In this document: in pieces, positions 1 to 11,600 of the stretch
Layout: every line of letters begins with the position of its first letter
Numbering within the stretch: position 1 is the stretch's first letter
Assembly: GCA_947179155.2 (NCBI GenBank)
Contig: OX359264.1
Coordinates: 54,409,702 to 54,473,701 of the forward strand
From: Hedera helix
Taxonomy: Eukaryota; Streptophyta; Magnoliopsida; Apiales; Araliaceae
Reading direction: 5' to 3'
Length of the DNA: 64,000 bases
Position numbers and translations under genes: made by a program
The notes under the pieces: model-generated
Databases searched by the model: none
Told to the model about the DNA's origin: nothing
The model's input: only the letters and a program-made list of their open reading frames with translations

Positions 1-1401
1 CATATATATATTAAATAGTCTAACATGTGGTCATTCATAGAAAAATTTTAAATTTCTAAACCTATAGTTCTAAAAATTTCTAAACCTGTAATTCTAAATC
101 TCATAAGCTTATGATTCGAACTGCTATTGGTTAAATCTTAAATCAATTATCCATGTTTGGAAAGCCAAATAGATTGATCGAGGGTTATAATATTTTGAAA
201 AATGATAGAATCACTGAGTATACTAAGTTATGCTACTCGCTGATATTTTAAGGTTGACTTGAGTTACATGGGCATGATTTAGTATGCGTTTTAGTTAGAT
301 TACCTGGATGGTATTGATTTAATGCATGATTTTGGCGACTTTGTCCTAATCTCTATTTTTTTTTAACTTTTTGAATATATTTAACTTCGAAAATGTGGTT
401 AATTAGTCTTTAGCGTTCTTGTTGGACTTGAATAGGAGCAAAATCTGGCACACTTGTAGGGGTGTCATCTTCAATAGAGCAAAATCAATCCTTACTCTCC
501 CAACTCCTGGCCTGAAGAACTAGAAGGCCGGGGTTGGGGTTGGGGTTGAGGTTGCGTCATGGACGGGGTCGACTGTAGGGGCAGATAGTGTCTCTCAATA
601 TTATCATTTTAGTTATTACAGTCAATTCAAATATGAAATTTACGTAATCCTCGTATATGGGATACCATCTGACACTATTACAAAAGCAATGAATAATGAT
701 TCTCAGTTCGCTAATATATCCAGGGGCTAGATGTGCCCAATTGCCAATTGTTCCCCATAACTTTTGGAACTCTTGCTTTTGGTTGTGCTGTTTGTAATTT
801 TTTTTATATAATCAAAATGACTTCAAATTGTAATTACCCCTCAGCATAAAGCCATGAAGTAAAATTTAAGTTTATTTTTGCTATACTTTTAGTATGGTAA
901 ACAAACAAAAAAAGCTCATTTCAACTAGTCGATCAATCTTCTACCATATCTTATTCACCATTTTTCATAATCTATTTGCTCAACTTATAATCAGTCTCAT
1001 TCCATCCAATTTTTTTGAAGAAACTTCATATTAGTTAATTGATTAATTTAAGTTGTGATTTGGAAAAGTTCATTCGGTTATGCATTGGCGTAAAAAAATA
1101 GATAATTATAAATACGTGTGAGGAAGAACATATATTTTTAAAACTATTTTTAAGGAAAAAATTAAAAATATACTTTTAAGTTTGACGGACATACAAAAAA
1201 TTGAAATTTTAATTTTGAAATATATAAAGTATTATTTAATTTTTTTTTATAAGAGCTTATCAAATCATTATATAGACAATAGTGTTTAGTTAGCCTGTTA
1301 TGATATAATATTAGAATTATAAAATGAGATCAAATTTAACATATAAAGACACATTAAACTCTTTCACTTAAATAATCGACAATAAAAAGCGTTGATTATA
1401 A
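1..1401. other. AT-rich intergenic DNA
   Basis: No coding region is supported here. The only compositional oddity is a short G-rich tract near 528-556 made of a few GGGGTT-like units. It is too short and isolated to be a telomeric repeat. The remainder is AT-rich with short homopolymers. Confidence 0.6.
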
Positions 1402-1513
1402 TCTCTTTAATAAGATAAGACCCTTTTTGAAATTTTTATTTGACATACCACAAGAACGGTTCAGATCTTTTACTTTTAATCTAACGCCTCACAATCATTT
1501 CTCCCAATCAGAT

Positions 1514-1698
1514 ATCCCGCCTGCCCAAATCACCCATCGACACCTTCGCTCCAAGAGAAATCCCGTCCGCCCAAATCACCCATTGACACCTTAGCTCCAA
1601 ATCAGAGAGAGAAATCAACACCCATTGACACCTTCGATTCGCTCCGCCGTGCCTTCAGCTACCGTCGACTGCCACGATCAGCCGACTGCCACGATCAG
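1514..1698. repeat. Short tandem repeats, C-rich
   Basis: Three imperfect units sharing CCCAAATCACCCAT and GACACCTT occur at about 1514-1552, 1560-1600 and 1611-1645. Two copies of CGACTGCCACGATCAG follow at 1666-1681 and 1683-1698. The stretch is more GC-rich than its surroundings and lies near the proposed 5' end of the Helitron-like element. No reading frame stays open through it. Confidence 0.6.
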
Positions 1699-3742
1699 CT
1701 TCTTCACTTGTGTTTCTAAACCCGATGAAGTCTCTCATCAGTTGGTTCGGGAAGTATAGTAGTATTATACCCAAATCAAAACTCTTGCAGTTGGTTCGGG
1801 AGGCAATAATTAATATCCTTCCAAGTTATTAAGGTATTATCTTTTATGCATATTTCTCAATCTCATGCTGGTTTTAATGAATTGCATTATTTGTTGCACA
1901 TATTTTTTTTATGTACATGTTTTAGATACTATTCTTTTCCTTTGTTGTTTCACTTGACATAGCATGTGTATTGATAACTCTTTGTCTGACTAATATTTTT
2001 TCATACCAAGCAAGTCTAATGTTAGTTTCAACTCTTTTGTCGTCAAATTTCAACTCCTTTGAAAATAGGTGGAGTAATTTTTTCATACCAAGCAAGTCTA
2101 TGAATACTGTGACCTACTTAAACTATGATTGGTTTTACAAAAATAAGTTATTAGGTGGAGTAATAATTATAGAAAGTCTAAGCAAGTGTGGAGTTGATTA
2201 GGTGGAGTAAGAATTATTTATTCTGGTAGCAAAATTATGATCAGTCTTTTTTAACGCCAAGTATTGAAATTAGATACTGCTTGGGCCGATCTTGAGCTTG
2301 CAAGTTGGCTGTCTCTGGAGTTAGCAAGGTGTTGAGGATCTAAATTTGATGTTTTTCTGTGATCACTTTGATGTTATAGATTATATTTTTCTGATTTTTT
2401 TTATAGATTCTATTTTTCTGATCACTGTATAGTTGAAAATATATAGCATACGAATAATATACAAAATGCGAAAATATTTCAAATTATAATTTAAACACTT
2501 TTTTGGGCACACCGTATACGGCGTGCTAAACATAATCAAAGGATGGGCACACGTAAAGATCAATTAAGTTCTATTAGGAGAAAGATTTGTTGTATATTTT
2601 ATTTTCATCACAAAATCTAGATTTTGGATAGATTTAGAAATGGTTAATAACTTGGAAGGATATTAAGTGATATTATTACTATTAATTACTAATTTGAATC
2701 AACTCGGATGGCTTTTTTATTTTGTTTGTTTGTTGTACCCATTTGGGGAATTTGCTTGTTGTACCTTTCACATATGCCTGTTGTTATTAATTGAAGGAAA
2801 AGTAACCATGCTTACATTATTGCTGAAGCGTGCGTGGGAATAATTAGTTTTCCAAACATATTAACAACTGATTTCATAGGTCCAAGTAACTCTACGTCTT
2901 TAACCGATTAGGAGAAGGACATTACATTCTTAACTGACTTGGCCCTTTTTTCTTTCTCCTTTTTTCAGTATTTTGACAACCAAAAATCTGGTTCACATGT
3001 TTGGAGGAGAAAATTCCTGTGCAATGCTTACTATTTATATTTGACGTGTAAAGTTTGACTTAATTGTAATTTTTTGTTTTTGTTATGCTTATATGGCAGG
3101 TTATTGCATTTCTTTCTTCTATAGCTCACTGTTCTTTTTGTTTGTTACATAAATGCATATCATGTTTCAGCTTTTGCTTACATTATCAATGTATTTTATT
3201 AATGATCATATTCAGTTTTATTATATCAATGCATATTCAACTTTATAACAACTATGAATAAAAAGGAACTTTATAACAACATAATGCAAATATTTTTGAT
3301 TAATCATCCTGTTGAACATGAGATTTAGCGGCTGAGATTTTACAGTAGCAGTGGTGGTATACTCTTACACAGTTCCATATTCAGTTTTATATCAATGTAT
3401 ATTCAATGTATATTCAATGCAGTTTCAGTTTTATTATATTAATGATCATATTCAGCTTTTGCTTACTATATCAATGCATTTTATTAAGATCATGTTCAGT
3501 TTTACATGAAGGATATTTTCAGAAAATGATCATTATTTCACATGTAATTGAGTATACATGATGTCCTCTATTACACTAACCTTATAAGTGTTTGTCCTTA
3601 CAAGTTCAACAGTATTTTATTAGAGATTGACTCATCTATTTGTTTTTTCAATTGTTGCTATTTTGTGTCATAGTGATTGACATTTGTTTGCGTGTCAGTG
3701 TGTGTGTGGATTGACATATGATATTCGCAAGATTGCTTCAAT

Positions 3743-3845
3743 TTTTTACATACCCAACAATTTCGTCTATTAATTACTTATCATATTCACAAGGTTGTTT
3801 CATTTTTTTACATACCCAACAATTTCGTCTATTAATTACTTATAA
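3743..3845. repeat. Tandem duplication of about 60 bp
   Basis: The segment beginning TTTTACATACCCAACAATTT and running to ATTAATTACTTAT is present twice in a row, nearly identical. The short open frame spanning it exists only because of the duplication. Confidence 0.7.
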
Positions 3846-3916
3846 GAGGATGCGCTACTTCCTGTTGTCCTCTGATAAGTATGTTGATGTGATAAATTGG
3901 TGAAGTTGTCTTCTTT

Positions 3917-3933
3917 CCCCCCCCCCCCCCCCC
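3917..3933. repeat. Poly-C run
   Basis: A run of 17 C occurs here, and a second one with a single G interruption at 4952-4978. Such runs are often mis-sized in assemblies. Confidence 0.8.
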
Positions 3934-5194
3934 TCATATTTAATGCTTATCCACCATATATTTAATTCGATATGAACATTACAATAATTAATATCATTAC
4001 AATTTCTTAGTTTCTTTTTGAAATTAAAGGGAATTTAAACTAATAATGTTGACATTTAGAACATGCAGTCACCTATTACACACAAAAGGTGTAATCTTTT
4101 AATTTAGTATGATTTACTTTATTTATTTTTGTATGTTAACTCTCAAGCTACCTTCTTGCATGTTAACTCTTAAGCTAACTTATGTTTGTGAAATTTTTTT
4201 CTTAATTTGATTTTAATCGGTTCATTTATGATGTTATGCTTTTGATTGCAGGTTCATCAAGGCAAGAAGGTTTTCAGTTGTTGAATATCTGTTTGGTTCA
4301 CTGTCAAAAGATGATATTTTGAGGGTACCCCTTTTCTGTTATTGCTTCTATTATTGATAATCTTGAGACCCACTTTAATGATTCAAATATTGTTGGTAAA
4401 TTACATAAACTAAAAAGCAAATAGTTATCACGAATAAATCAACACTATTAAGAATATTCATCTCCTAATTACTGTCTGACAGGCTTAGTTGAATTTTTTT
4501 TTTTTTTTTGGTTAAATGAATCCTGTAATTTTGTGTGTATATAACCTCTAAGTATGAGTTCTAGGTGTTGTTAAAATGCCTAAATGAGGATATGCAATCC
4601 AGTACCGAACTGTCCACCTTTGATGATGCCTAACCCACAACTTACCAAACAATTGTCTAGGTGTGAAATTCTCTCTTACTCAGACTCTATATTCCTATAC
4701 TTCTCATGCAGACACACAACACACACAATACATGACAAACACACACGTAACTGTAACTATTCAAACAGTCTCAATTTCTACTGACACACCATTATACTGC
4801 CACGAATACATAAGTATGATTTAAATCATTAGTACCATTGAAATGGTACTAAGATAACTTTATTTTATTGTAAGTTTACATTCATTCATATCTTTTCCTA
4901 AATAAATTGTTACAATCTCTCAAAATTCTTACTTATATCAATCTAAACCATCCCCCCCCCCCCCGCCCCCCCCCCCCCACATACAAATGTTTGAGCTCAT
5001 TTGTTTTTTAGATAATTCAGAGTAAAGTAAGATATCTTATGTTTTGTATTTACAATTGTTTTATTTTGACTCACACACTCACACATTTCAATAATTTTTA
5101 TATTTCAAATATATTCAGGTATACATTGAAGAATACTTGGTGTAAACTATAAATAATACGAAGTTGTTTCTCTATTTTCGGCATGTGTATATTT

Positions 5195-5690
5195 TTTGTG
5201 GTCCTTCTTTTGTAAAGTTAACTAATTATACATGGTTATGATGATTTTGGGTATGAAATGATGATTGTAAGTTTTGTATACAGGTTTAGATTTTTCTGGA
5301 CGTCTATTTTTAAAGTAAACTCTGCCGAAATTTCTTGAAATTAGTAGCGACTAGCTTGATGTTTTGGTGCTTGGATATGTGTTGATGATTGAATATGTAT
5401 TAAATTTATGCATATGTGTATTTTTGGTGTTCCGTCTTATGTACCGTTAACTAATTATACATGGTTAATGGTTATGATGATTTTGGGTATGACATTATGG
5501 TTGTTTTGGTGGTTTGGATATGTATTGATGATTGTAAGTTTTTTTATACAGGTTTTTTTTTTTTGGCTATCTATTTTTAAAGGAAATTCTGTCGAAATTT
5601 CTTAAAATTAATAGCGACTACCTTGGTTTTTTGGTGGTTGGATATGTATTGATTATTGGTGGTTTGAATATGTATTGATGTCTGTCTCTT
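5195..5690. repeat. Diverged tandem duplication of about 240 bp
   Basis: Two adjacent diverged copies share GTTAACTAATTATACATGG, then a GATGATTGTAAG block, a run ending in ATACAGG and a CGAAATTTCTT block. Both lie just inside the 3' end of the Helitron-like element. Differences are substitutions and small indels, so the duplication is not recent. Confidence 0.6.
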
Positions 5691-5892
5691 TAGATAATAT
5701 AGGCTGCAAAGAATATATATATAATTGTTATGTAATTTAGTATTTTAATCTACTTTTTTGTTACACCATGCCTTCAGGCACGGACAATTACTAGTTATTA
5801 TATATTAGGCGTACTTAATAAAATACTTGATATGAGAGTATTTATATACTTTAACGATTTAGAACCACTAACACCCCTACTTCGTTATGTTG

Positions 5893-5928
<36 letters not shown>
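5893..5928. repeat. (TTA)n microsatellite
   Basis: About twelve uninterrupted TTA units, just outside the Helitron-like element. Confidence 0.85.
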
Positions 5929-7469
5929 TTCCAGAACCACCCGTACCAATTGTAGAATTTGGAATCATGACAAAAATAATGACTTGAACTCGATGTTTTC
6001 AAAATAGTGAAATAATTAAAAATTATCAGTGCAGCAAGGTGGGTTTTCAGTTCTGTTCTCAAGTAGAGTGTGCCACAAGGTGGCATAATTTGATCAGAGA
6101 TAAAATACATGCCGGCATAATTAAAATGAACAACCAATATAACCCCAAGGTCCCAAAAAATATAAGTACTTTTCATGATTATAAAAAATTATATTTAATT
6201 TTCCCCTCTAGAAAATTTAATTCTCAATCCAAGGCCTCGTTTAATTGTTGTATAATAATCTTGTCATTACTCAAGTTTAAGATTTTATTTTTATTTTATA
6301 TGAATGATCTGTTCCCCACCCCACCCAATTTGTCATTTGTACCCTAGTCACGTCTGTATTTTTTTTACAAATAACTTAATTTATTTTTAAGATAATCGAA
6401 TCTGTTAATTTTAATTTTGTCTGAACGTTTAACTATCGACAATGACTTTGAATATGCGCAATTAAGCAGTCAAAACACTTGATGACTTGAACCGTCAATG
6501 GATTGTTCTGACGTAAGAATTAGTACAAGTCTCAAAATTTGTTAATAATAGAGGTGTTTAGTATTTAATAGACTAAAAAATAATATTATATCTCTCAATT
6601 ATAAACTCTTCTTTTATAATTGACGTTCTCTCGTAACCATTGAAATGTGCAACGATTAATTTTGAGAGACCACTCATGTTCCTATCACGTCCGATAGCTA
6701 TTCATTTTTCTAGAAGTTAGAAGGGCCACGTTCCATATTATCCCTACAAGTTAGAAAGTTTATGCTTCAATTTGCTTCTGCAACGTGTATATATTACTAT
6801 AATATGGCGGCACCTAACTTTCATGAATATTTAATAACGATAGAATAATAAGAAAAAGACTAAATACCAAACAAATTTCATCAACTTTTGAATATCTAGA
6901 AATGGAATCAAGCAAACATTATATAAAGCTAAAAATTAGGGTTGGCTAAGTTCTTCAAATGGTTCATTTACGATAAGTATCCATAATAAGGATTTATATT
7001 TTAATAATTTATTATTTGATGCTAACAAACAAAGGAAGAACATCAGTGTGACTTATTACTATTTCACTATGGTTGTTATTAGAACGAGAAAAATATATGT
7101 TACACAATTATATACAAAGATAAACCTATGCAGAAATAAGCACAACATACTTCATGTGAGAATCCAACTGAAAAATAAAATAAAATAAACAGTATGACTT
7201 ATCTCTTTATTATTCCACTTATGGTTCTTATTAGAGCCAGAGAAAATATATGTTACATAATCCCACCCAAAAGATAAACGCGGGCATAAAAAAAATAAAC
7301 ACAATATTTTTTTAGGCACTTGATAATGTCAAAATAATATTTATACTGTCAGAATAAATAAATATATTTAGCAATATTTTAACACTTGTTTCAATAATAT
7401 TTTATATTTTTATCGATATTTATTGATGTGATAACATAATTATTGATATGGCATCATCAATACATATTT

Positions 7470-7719
7470 ATGCAAGAACCTAATTAAAATCTCACATTTT
7501 AAAATTTCATCAATTCTAATGTTATATAACTAATGTTGGCTTAAAACTTTAATTTATTACTATTCATGCACTTATTACTCTTCATTCTCTCAATTACTCT
7601 ATTTATTTAGGGGCAAAATAAAAAATAATTATTTTTTTCTCCTAAATATATATAAAATATCTTATATTATGGGGAAAAAATTATTCTAAAATGACTTATA
7701 TAATGAAAATGAGGGAGTA
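7470..7719. mobile_element. Stowaway-like MITE copy, left end degraded
   Basis: The right end reads GAAAATGAGGGAG followed by TA. The interior closely matches the element at 33443-33712: both share AATGTTATATAA, a CATGCACT block, a CTCTCAATTACTCTAT block and a near-terminal GACxTATATAATG. The left terminus is too diverged to place exactly. Confidence 0.5.
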
Positions 7720-8287
7720 TTATTTATATAATTTTTGTTTATAAAAATATAAAATTTACTTGTAAAACATACTTTTGTTTCAAAATAAGAGATATAATTT
7801 GATTTTTGAGATCAAATGAGTGTATATTAAATTTAAAATTAATGTGAATTTCTTTAATTTTAGTTATATAATTATTATAACCATATAGTATATAACAAAA
7901 AATATAAATTACAAAATTTATTTTATTTTAAATTTTTATAAATTATTCTTATTTTTAAATTTAATATACCGTTATTTAATTTTAAAAGAAGTCTTATTTT
8001 TTGACATATTAATTGTGAATATTATCCGCTTTAAAAAAATTTAAAATGACAAAATGTAACGGCATCTTTGTCTCTTTGCTTTTAACGCCGGCGCGAGTCC
8101 TAGGGCCCAAAGGGTTGGCGGGAAGATACAGACAATTTGGAAAAATGCTATACAATTTAGAGAGAGAAAATGAAGTAGAAAACAACGAAAAAACGAACCA
8201 GAAAGATGACGACGTTAATTTTAGACAGAGAACACCAGTCCCTCTGTCCCTGTACTGTCTTCTTTAGTTGGCCAAATATACCGATGG

Positions 8288-8318
8288 ATGTATATATTTT
8301 ATATATTCAAGTATATAA
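8288..8318 (+). promoter_or_regulatory. Probable TATA region of the ABCB gene
   Basis: A TATATATTTTATATATTC tract lies about 170-200 bases before the ABCB start codon, followed by a purine-rich leader. The transcription start is not visible; the assignment rests on position and composition only. Confidence 0.4.
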
Positions 8319-8438
8319 TAGTTCCACTGATCATTGATTCTTTTTTCACCCTAACAAGCTGACAAAAAAACCCAGAAAAGGGGAGAGAGAAAGAAGGAGC
8401 AATTCTCCAACAAACTCCATAGATTGTGCTGAATTTTG

Positions 8439-8603
8439 ATGAATCTAATTCTTGGGGTTTTTATTCATCGCACAATCGAAGAAAATAATGGGATCGAGAG
8501 GCTTGTTTGGGTGGGGTCAACCGGACTTGGTGCCACTAACGCCGGTGTCGGAGGTATCGGAGCCGCCGGAGTCGCCTTTGCCCTTCATGGACCTGAGCTT
8601 TGA
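8439..8603 (+). promoter_or_regulatory. Upstream ORF overlapping the ABCB start
   Basis: An ATG at 8439, 49 bases before the proposed main start, opens a 54-codon frame that runs past the main ATG in another frame and stops at 8601-8603. Its context is weak (T at -3, A at +4), whereas the main ATG at 8488 has A at -3 and G at +4. If the leader includes it, leaky scanning would be needed to reach the main start. Whether it is in the mRNA is not known. Confidence 0.45.
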
Positions 8604-11600
8604 GGCGGTGGGAGCAGGAGAAGAGGATGAAGAGGAGGAGAATGAGGAGCGGGAGCCGGAGTTGGCGCCGGAAGCGGTGCCGATTTGGGGGCTTTTTGCT
8701 TGTGCAGATTGGATTGATTGGATTTTGATGATTGCTGGTTCGTTAGCTGCGGCAGCTCACGGGGTGGCAATTGTTATGTATGTTCATGTGTTTGGGAAGA
8801 TCCTGGAGTTACTGATCTTTGATCATTCGCAGGCACCAGATGAATTATTTGACAAGTTCACTCAGGTATTTATCAAACTTTCTTTTGCTTAAATTTCAGT
8901 GTATTCAACTTTACGATCAAGTACAATTTTCTTAATGATATGCACTCTAATATGAGCTTGAGCCAAAATCTGAAAATGTGTATAGCCATTGAATACTAGA
9001 GAGGACTGCGTAGGGAATTATGAAGTTCATTTTTTTTATTCTCTGTAAAAAGGTCGACTTTACTTATTGGAAGCATAAACTTGGTTTTAAATTGTTCCAA
9101 TTTGTGATAATTTGTTTCACAACTACATCTTACCTTACATCTATTCAGCAATTGAGCAAAATTGCTCAACAGGTCAAAATTCTTGCTTCTTGCAGCTATG
9201 CATGATTTGACTAAATGCATATGATTTGTGAATTCGCCAATATGAATGTATTAGTCAATTGTACTCCTTTGCGTGAAAGAGTTTGTATTCAATTTGTTAA
9301 CTTTAGGATAAAATCCAATCTTGAGGGTAACAGGGGAGGCTGTCTTCATCAGTCTTGAGATTTAGTGTCCGTAACAGGGCACAAACTTAAGGTATATGAT
9401 AAACTGATTACTGCTAGCTTACTTGCATTCTTGCAGAACAATGTAAGAAAAAATTCTATTGATTTTTCTGTTGCCTTGTAAGATTGTCCTAACACTTGTA
9501 TATGAATGTTAGCTTGCATTTAAACTTGCAAACCAATGTATAAAATTGTGTATGGAATGAATTATGTATTCCTTGAATAATAGTATGTTAATAGAAATGC
9601 GCTCAAGGTTTCTATGCTTTATGGTTGAACTTGCCAGCACATCAAAAGTAAAACAATGTGAAGATAGAACCTGTTCGGAGCTGGTGACAGATCATATAGG
9701 AAATAATGGTCAAATTTTTCACAGAGTTAGGAGCCTTGATCACTTCAACCTTCGGAATGTATTATTTGAAGCAGTTCCGGGCATGACATATAGATTTCAA
9801 ATGATGCTGGAATTTTCCATATATGATTTTAAAATTTGTTTTTGTTTGTATGCAGCACGCTCTGTATATTATGTATATAGCTTCAGGTGTTTTTGCTGCA
9901 GGTTGGATTGGTAAGCAAGAAGATTTTGTTGATGCTTCAGTTTTAAACCATCAATCTGTAGCTGAAGCTTGTATGTGCCATCTCTAATATTATTTCTGTT
10001 TATGTAATAGAGGTTTCATGCTGGATGGTTACCGGTGAAAGGCAGACTGCTGTTGTTAGGTCCAAGTATGTTCAAGTATTACTTAACCAGAACTTGAGTT
10101 TTTTTGACACATATGGGAACAATGGGGATATTGTGAGCCAAGTTCTAAGTGATGTGCTAATCATTCAATCTGCTATTAGTGAAAAGGTAGATTTGGATTG
10201 CATAAATTGTGTTTGACAACAGATTATTTTACCCTCCATCGCTCCCTTTTTGGATGAAGTCACTTTTGAATCTGCTTCAGTTCTTGCAATACCTTGTTAG
10301 TGATTGCATGATTAACGTTTACTGTGCTGTCAGGTTGGAAATTATATCCACAACATGGCAACATTTTTCAGTGGACTTGTCATCGGATTTGTCAACTGTT
10401 GGCAGATTTCTGTTATAACATTAGCTGCAGGTCCATTTATTATTGCTGTAGGGGGAATATCGAACATTTTTCTCCAGAAACTTGCAGAAAACATTCAAGA
10501 TGCATATGCTGAGGCTGCAAGTATTGTTGAGCAGGTTATAGTTTTTTAGTTCACTGCTTCTATTCTGGTGAAGTCTTAATTTAGGGAATTGATATTTCCA
10601 CAAGTGAAAATGTTAATTCCACAAGGTCTTCTCTCACATGAAAGTTGCCCCTGCTTACTTTTCATGTGAGGATGACCTATGGAATTAACATTTTCTCTTG
10701 TGGAAATATCAATTTCCTTTATTTATTTAGATGATGCTTTACACATAATGTAATTACTCTTTTCATAATTAACCACGAACAACTCGCTACATCTTACTTT
10801 TTGTGTTGCCTTTGAGGCTAAGCAAGAATGCTTGACCACATAACAATATCTTTTAACTTAAAGTAGTGACAGAAGAAAAAGGAGGACTAAAAATTGCCTT
10901 TGGTTATGAGGGACTCTGTGCAGCCTGAATAACAGTATGTGATAAAAACAATGAGCTCACAATACGGTAGAATCTCCTGAGTTGTGAAAAACAAATCTGG
11001 GAAGACGACAAGCAAATGACCATTGCTTCTAAATTGGTAGATTTGTTAGATATTGAAAGTTTAAGATAGCCCTGAATCTCATTTTCACTGCCTGACAGCA
11101 GATCCTAATAGATGCAACATTTAAAGTCTTGCACAACACTATCAAATTCTACAGGGAGAATGGCCAGATTTTCCCTCTCCATCTCTCTCTCTCTCTCGCG
11201 CGCGTGTGTGTGTTGTCTTTGTTAACTTTGAGTTCAATCCTATAGAGTTAGTTTCCCCTTTTGTGGTTTATGGTTTAGGTCGGGGATTTATAGTTATCCT
11301 TTTAACATGAAGGGATAAATACCTTTGGCCAAGTCTTTTTAGGAGTGCAATTTTTTTTCTAAAATGTGATTTCTCTCGAGATTTATTTTATTTGTTTAAG
11401 TTACGATCTTATGGTTGTAGTTTACACTGAGATGAAAAATATATAGTTCTCTATCTTTCTACACTTTTTTTCCCCCTCACGAACTCAGCTATATGTATGT
11501 GCAGGCTGTGTCTTCCTGTAGAACACTATATGCATTTACCAATGAATCATTGGCCAAGTATTCTTATGCAACTTCTCTTCAAGCAACGCTAAGATATGGT

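Larger units (their letters stand above)
1402..5794 (+). mobile_element. Helitron-like element, probably non-autonomous
   Basis: The 3' end is the strong part. A seven-base stem with one mismatch (5766-5772 with 5777-5783, loop TTCA) is followed seven bases later by CTAG at 5791-5794 and then T, as expected for a Helitron terminus inserted between A and T. The proposed 5' end is TCTCTTTAATAAG at 1402, preceded by A; this is much weaker because it rests only on the TC start. No Rep/helicase reading frame is visible, so the copy would be non-autonomous. Inside are several tandem duplications and a possible captured exon near 4252-4325 preceded by a good acceptor. Both the 5' boundary and the captured exon are inference. 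Confidence 0.5.
5795..8280. other. Intergenic DNA upstream of the ABCB gene
   Basis: AT-rich sequence with no gene supported. The open frames at 6039-6347 and 8046-8267 lack recognisable protein content. A partial MITE lies at 7470-7719 (listed separately). A GC-richer patch at 8080-8125 precedes the core promoter of the ABCB gene. Confidence 0.5.

Noticed and set aside
528..556. Telomere-like GGGGTT units
   Set aside because: Only three or four units, interrupted, and not the plant TTTAGGG type.
6039..6347. 102-codon open frame
   Set aside because: Low-complexity AT-rich translation, overlapped by an equally long frame on the other strand, with no family resemblance.
8046..8267. Open frame upstream of the ABCB gene
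   Set aside because: No recognisable protein content; it ends before the likely transcription start and lies in promoter-region DNA.
10585..10717. Candidate miRNA precursor
   Set aside because: A related fold-back copy elsewhere in the window makes a MITE the simpler explanation; kept as a finding for small-RNA testing.
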